Below, piece after piece: positions 6,200 through 9,247 of a stretch of DNA of 9,247 nucleotides (position 1 is the first letter of the stretch; every line of letters starts with the position of its first letter). Position numbers and translations under genes: made by a program. Under the pieces are notes generated by a model that did no database searches, had not been told where the DNA came from, and saw nothing but the letters and a program-made list of their open reading frames with translations. The DNA comes from Spirochaetales bacterium (lineage in GTDB: Bacteria; Desulfobacterota_D; UBA1144), in contig PCAG01000032.1 of NCBI GenBank assembly GCA_002730475.1, positions 1 through 9,247 of the forward strand, written 5' to 3'.

Positions 6200-8068
6200 A
6201 TGTGCGGTTTTTTTGTTAGCTTTAGCCTAAAAAATTCTATCAATAATTTTGATATTGAGAGATTCAAACAAGCGGCTGAATTAATTAAACATCGAGGTCC
6301 CGATGATTGCCATTCTCACTTTAATCAAGATATTAAAATGATTTTCTACAGGCTTAGCATTATTGATTTATCAAAAAAAGGCAGACAACCCATGCTTAGT
6401 TGTAGCAAGAATAATATAATTGTTTTTAACGGAGAAATTTACAATGCAAGATACTTAAAATCATTACTTAAAAAATGCAATTTAAAAGGAAACTCAGATA
6501 CAGAAATATTAATAAACTTGTATGAAAACTATGGAAGTAAAATTCTAGATAAAATTGAAGGCATGTTTAGTTTTATAATCTATAATTTTAGAACAAGACA
6601 ATTATTTATTGCGAGAGATAAATTTGGAATAAAACCTCTTTATTATTTTAAAAATTCAAATTATTACCTTTTTGCGTCAGAAATTAAGCCAATTCTTTTT
6701 TTTTTAAAAAAAATAAACTTTGATAAAAAGGGCTTTGCTGATTTCTTTTTTAAACAAGAAATGGATCATGGGGCACAATCATTTTTCTTGGACATTAAAT
6801 CTCTAGAACCTGCTTCCTATGCAATTATCTCAAAATCTAAAGAAAAAAAACAGTCATACTGGCAAATCAATTCATCTTCTTCAATAAACAACAATTACCT
6901 GAAAGCAAAAAAGGAATTTAAACATTTGTTTATTAAATCTATAGACAGACACATTGTTGCCGATACAGAAATTAGTCTGTTATTAAGTGGTGGCACCGAC
7001 AGTTTAATTTTGGCCTCTATAATAAATTCAAAATTAGATTATAAATTAAAAACTTTTACTTACGATTTTACCACTAACAAATTAGGCGAATCGACTATTG
7101 CCAATCATATTTCAAAAAAATTAAACATTGAAAATTATTGCGAAATTGTTGATCCCGCATATGTTAAAAATAATTTCGAAAAAATTATATTCAGCCTAGA
7201 ATCTCCATTTACTTCAATCAGGTTATTCGGTCAAAAAAAAATTTATGAAAAAATAAAACAAATGAAAATCAAGGTGGCCCTGGATGGCAGTGGTGGAGAC
7301 GAGATATTGGGAGGTTATCAATATAATTATTTAAATTTTTTTATCGATAAAATTAAACACAATCCAAAATACGTAAAATCATTTATTGATAAAATATTGT
7401 TACAAAATGGCCCTGATAGGATTGTTGATTTTTTGATGACTCTTTCATTTCAATTTGGATCATTAAAGGATTGTACGCCCTATGTATATTTAAATAATTT
7501 TAAAAAAGATTTCTTAAAAAAATACATTAATGAAGAATTTTATTTTTCGGAGAAATTCCCAAAAAAAATAAATAATTTAAAAAGATCTCAATTAATTGAC
7601 ATTTTATATGTTAATTTACCTAGAAGTTTAAAATATTTGGATAAACTGGCTATGAGTGAAAGTATAGAGAATAGAGTTCCTTATCTAGATGGAGATTTGG
7701 CGCACTATTCTTTTAACCTTCCCAATAATTTTAAAATTCGAACAGATGCAACAAGATATATTCTTAAAGACGTTTTTAAAAGAGATACTAATATAATTAA
7801 AAAATTTGTTACCAAACAAAAAAGATCTATCGTTGATCCGCAGAGGCAATGGTTAAAAAAAGAGCTTAAAGAATTTGTTTTTGATGAATTTCTTTCGTTA
7901 AAATTTAAACAACATGACATTTTTGACCAAAAGGGCATAATAAAAAATTATGAGTTATTTCTAAAAAATAATGAAAGAACCAGCTTTGATATTTTTCAAA
8001 TATTCTGTGCTTATAAATTTCAAAATCTTTTTGATCAAAGGAACTTACGTAATTTTCCATTATTTTAG
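6200..8068 (+). CDS. asnB: Glutamine-hydrolysing asparagine synthase-like amidotransferase, 622 aa
   Basis: The start is fixed by MCGFF: Cys2 becomes the N-terminal nucleophile of the class II glutaminase after Met removal. Glutaminase signs are 'HRGPDD' (31-36), 'RLSIIDLS' (51-58), 'VFNGEIYN' (75-82), 'SDTE' (99-102) and 'ARDKFGIKPLYY' (138-149). The synthetase half has the ATP PP-loop 'LSGGTDS' (262-268), 'ALDGSGGDEILGGY' (360-373), and further on 'MSESIENRVPYLD'. Length matches AsnB (about 600-650). Ammonia from glutamine is channelled to an AMP-activated carboxylate. AsnB homologues in O-antigen and capsule clusters are thought to amidate uronic-type sugars, and here a nonulosonate carboxylate or a uronic acid is a plausible target. 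Plain asparagine synthesis cannot be excluded from sequence alone. It is the last gene of the operon, converging on the minus-strand methyltransferase. Confidence 0.88.
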   Translation: MCGFFVSFSLKNSINNFDIERFKQAAELIKHRGPDDCHSHFNQDIKMIFYRLSIIDLSKKGRQPMLSCSKNNIIVFNGEIYNARYLKSLLKKCNLKGNSDTEILINLYENYGSKILDKIEGMFSFIIYNFRTRQLFIARDKFGIKPLYYFKNSNYYLFASEIKPILFFLKKINFDKKGFADFFFKQEMDHGAQSFFLDIKSLEPASYAIISKSKEKKQSYWQINSSSSINNNYLKAKKEFKHLFIKSIDRHIVADTEISLLLSGGTDSLILASIINSKLDYKLKTFTYDFTTNKLGESTIANHISKKLNIENYCEIVDPAYVKNNFEKIIFSLESPFTSIRLFGQKKIYEKIKQMKIKVALDGSGGDEILGGYQYNYLNFFIDKIKHNPKYVKSFIDKILLQNGPDRIVDFLMTLSFQFGSLKDCTPYVYLNNFKKDFLKKYINEEFYFSEKFPKKINNLKRSQLIDILYVNLPRSLKYLDKLAMSESIENRVPYLDGDLAHYSFNLPNNFKIRTDATRYILKDVFKRDTNIIKKFVTKQKRSIVDPQRQWLKKELKEFVFDEFLSLKFKQHDIFDQKGIIKNYELFLKNNERTSFDIFQIFCAYKFQNLFDQRNLRNFPLF

Positions 8069-8070
8069 TT

Positions 8071-8175
8071 ATGAGCCAAGCAGAAGGCTTTGGAGCTAGG
8101 AATAACAACGAGTGGGTTAGCCAAGACAAGACACATGCAGGAATTCAAATCTGGACTCTTCTCTGGACTCTCTAG
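8071..8175 (+). pseudogene. Short relic ORF, possibly the end of a PIN-like (DUF5615-type) toxin
   Basis: A 34-codon frame (ATG 8071, TAG 8173-8175) begins three bases after the asparagine synthase stop. It contains 'NEWVSQDKTHAGIQI'. The 'EW', six residues, 'HAGI' arrangement resembles the C-terminal part of DUF5615/PIN-like toxins as I remember them, but the rest of such a domain is absent and the frame ends in a repeat-derived tail. The spacer looks less AT-rich than its neighbours, suggesting foreign or decayed DNA. The match is a guess from a short motif. Confidence 0.22.
8150..8171 (+). repeat. 10-base direct repeat TCTGGACTCT, two copies
   Basis: TCTGGACTCT occurs at 8150-8159 and again at 8162-8171, two bases apart, in the spacer between convergent genes. 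It is the most regular element of the 8069-8209 spacer. No insertion sequence is attached to it. Confidence 0.6.
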
Positions 8176-8209
8176 ATCACAAATTTAATTGAATTTTACT
8201 TTTGTTTAA

Positions 8210-8716
8210 TTAATTGCCCTTGTAGCGAAAAAGATATCTCAATTCACCTGTGCCAAATTTGATCTTTGAGAAATTATGTTCTTTCATATGGTTTATATCC
8301 ATATCTGTTTTATGTGGTCCTTTAAGACGTTTAACCACATAAAAATTATTTTTTTTCATTAAACTTATTAATTTTTTATCAGTACATTCTAAATAATCAG
8401 CTTTAAACCAATCCACCAAAAGAGTGATTTTATTTCTTGTAAAGTTTAAATCGGTGAGCATTTTTCTTATGTAAACTTGGTCTACATTAATAAAATTTTC
8501 TACACATTTTTTTTGAATCGCATCTCTCATTCCACCTTTTCCAGCAACATAAACAAAAAAATAGGCATCTTTTTTTGCATAAGTACTAATTTTTTTAATT
8601 GCTTTATTGAAATCATTAAAATTTTTTAGGTGATGTAAAACTGCAGCACAAATTAAAAAATCAAAATTATTTTTGCCATCCTTCATTTTAAGCATGTCTT
8701 TAACTTCAAATTTCAT
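8210..8716 (-). CDS. Class I SAM methyltransferase, C-terminal part (frameshifted gene)
   Basis: The frame covers the second half of a Rossmann methyltransferase. 'NNFDFLICAAVLHHLKNFND' (16-35) is the strand-4 motif with the substrate-side 'LHHL', followed by 'KDAYFFVYVAGKGG' (49-62) for strand 5, and then a tail with 'LLVDWFKADYLECT' (99-112) and 'FGTGELRYLFRYKGN' at the end. The tail resembles that of small methyltransferases encoded by marine bacteria, from memory. The ATG at 8716 is probably not a genuine start. The reading frame is open further upstream, and its missing lead-in, 'IKFARTYAKKLGIHKK', is encoded just before it in the same frame as this half. Joined with the N-terminal part, the gene would give about 300 residues. 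The substrate is unknown; a sugar or small acid fits the island. Confidence 0.7.
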   Translation of the reverse strand: MKFEVKDMLKMKDGKNNFDFLICAAVLHHLKNFNDFNKAIKKISTYAKKDAYFFVYVAGKGGMRDAIQKKCVENFINVDQVYIRKMLTDLNFTRNKITLLVDWFKADYLECTDKKLISLMKKNNFYVVKRLKGPHKTDMDINHMKEHNFSKIKFGTGELRYLFRYKGN

Positions 8717-9120
8717 TTTTTTATGTATACCCAGTTTTTTTGCATATGTTCTTGCAAACTTAATATTTTTTTTCCAATATCAGTTGCATAAGCAAATTTG
8801 GCTTTATCTAGGATGCAACCCATTGAGATTGAGGCATTTCCACATCCAAATTCTACAATTTTTTTATTCTGATATAAATTTTGCATATTATTAAATTTAA
8901 ATCTTTTATTTCTAAAATTAATTAGTTCTTGAAATTCAGTACTTTCATATTCAGGCCAAATATCTTGCCAAAGCTGTTTATGTTTTTTTAAAATACTTAT
9001 ATTTTTAGTTAAAGCCATAGAATTATCTTTTTGAAAACTTGAAAGTAATCTTAATTGATGAAATAAATTAACGGTTTTGTTAATTAATATAATAATTTCT
9101 TTTTCTGGTTTTTTTGTCAT
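8713..9120 (-). CDS. Class I SAM methyltransferase, N-terminal part (frameshifted gene)
   Basis: I prefer the ATG at 9120 (MTKKPEK...); a GTG at 9135 in the same frame would add five residues. The first 85 residues are helical and charged. They lead to motif I, 'IVEFGCGNASISMG' (about 88-101), whose GxG loop binds S-adenosylmethionine, and 'YATDIGKK' (about 111-118), whose Asp ends strand 2 and holds the ribose hydroxyls. Right after this the frame slips at a run of eight A. The final residues ('ILSLQEHMQKNWVYIKK') are out of frame with the family and end in a TGA at 8713-8715. The gene lies 53 bases downstream of the tRNA-Arg on the same strand and may be read through from it; no separate promoter is convincing. 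Confidence 0.65.
   Translation of the reverse strand: MTKKPEKEIIILINKTVNLFHQLRLLSSFQKDNSMALTKNISILKKHKQLWQDIWPEYESTEFQELINFRNKRFKFNNMQNLYQNKKIVEFGCGNASISMGCILDKAKFAYATDIGKKILSLQEHMQKNWVYIKK
8766..8773 (-). other. One-base frameshift site in an A8 run (T8 on the plus strand)
   Basis: On the minus strand the sequence is GG, eight A, then TATTAAG. Nine A would give 'G-K-K-N-I-K-F-A-R-T-Y-A-K-K-L-G', which runs directly into the C-terminal half at 8716 and completes a normal SAM-binding domain. With eight A the frame terminates after about 17 wrong codons. The cause may be an assembly or sequencing slip, a real inactivating deletion, or polymerase slippage on a homopolymer that restores some full-length product. 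The joined gene would span 9120 to 8210. Confidence 0.8.
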
Positions 9121-9172
9121 GCAAAATATTTTCACTTATAGTTGTAAAATATGTTAAAGATATTATTTTTGC

Positions 9173-9247
9173 TGGTGGACGGCATAGGGGTCGAACCTAT
9201 AACCTTCGGTTCCGAAGACCGACGCTCTATCCAGTTGAAGCTAGCCG
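9173..9247 (-). tRNA. tRNA-Arg, anticodon UCG, missing its first three bases
   Basis: Read on the minus strand, the cloverleaf is clear. The 5' acceptor strand shows only CGGC (GGA would lie beyond the window). The D arm is GCTT...GAGC around AACTGGATA, and the anticodon stem is TCGGT/ACCGA with loop CTTCGGA (anticodon TCG at 9215-9213). The variable loop has five bases, the T arm is ATAGG-TTCGACC-CCTAT, and the 3' acceptor GCCGTCC is followed by A and an encoded CCA (9175-9173). The anticodon reads CGA and, by wobble, possibly other CGN arginine codons. It flanks the glycan island. Confidence 0.92.

Noticed and set aside
6186..6200. Possible hidden SAF domain after the NeuB-like stop through a frameshift
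   Set aside because: Only 13 bases separate the stop from the MCGFF start of the amidotransferase, leaving no room for a lost domain.
8076..8093. Small hairpin CCAAGC/GCTTTGG after the asparagine synthase gene
   Set aside because: The stem has a bulge, is only six pairs long and has no T run after it, so it does not qualify as an intrinsic terminator.
7705..8129. Minus-strand open frames antisense to the end of the asparagine synthase-like gene
   Set aside because: They overlap clear AsnB sequence and show no motif or plausible start.
8673..8894. Plus-strand open frame of 73 codons
   Set aside because: It is antisense to the SAM methyltransferase motif I region; its hydrophobic look comes from reading Lys-rich codons in reverse.

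Overview
The window is a very AT-rich bacterial segment. Its proteins are dense in Lys, Asn and Ile, intergenic gaps inside the operon are short or overlapping, and Shine-Dalgarno sequences are hard to find. This suits a streamlined marine alphaproteobacterium of the SAR11/Pelagibacterales kind, but taxonomy is inferred from style only. The content is a cell-surface glycan biosynthesis island, and the right edge runs into a tRNA-Arg gene on the minus strand.

Left part (1-2931): the last 30 codons of a sugar-nucleotide epimerase/dehydratase-like gene, then about 250 bases with a possible decayed reading frame. Next comes a 365-residue protein with two N-terminal CxxC pairs and a divergent methyltransferase-like body. 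About 440 bases of apparent gene wreckage follow, including what looks like the first 15 codons of another zinc-knuckle methyltransferase. A radical SAM/SPASM protein closes this part.

Central operon (about 2990-8068, plus strand): a sigma70-like promoter with a palindrome filling its spacer, a leader with two mutually exclusive hairpins, then four closely packed genes. They are (i) a diverged paralogue of the 365-residue protein; (ii) a fusion of a family 2 glycosyltransferase with a nonulosonate (sialic acid-type) cytidylyltransferase; (iii) a NeuB-type synthase barrel without the usual C-terminal SAF domain, overlapping the previous gene by ATGA; and (iv) a glutamine-dependent asparagine synthase-like amidotransferase. 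The likely shared job is to make a nonulosonic acid, activate it with CTP, transfer a sugar, and modify the glycan by methylation and/or amidation. The precursor genes (NeuC-, PseB/C- or LegB-like) are not in the window, so the exact sugar is unknown.

Right part (8069-9247): a short junk-like spacer between convergent genes, with a possible relic of a PIN-like toxin. Then a minus-strand class I SAM methyltransferase split by one missing base in a run of eight A, and a 5'-truncated tRNA-Arg (anticodon UCG) that may mark the island edge.

The most novel-looking material is the pair of paralogous divergent methyltransferase-like proteins and the compacted NeuA/NeuB pair, both missing accessory parts that well-studied enzymes carry.
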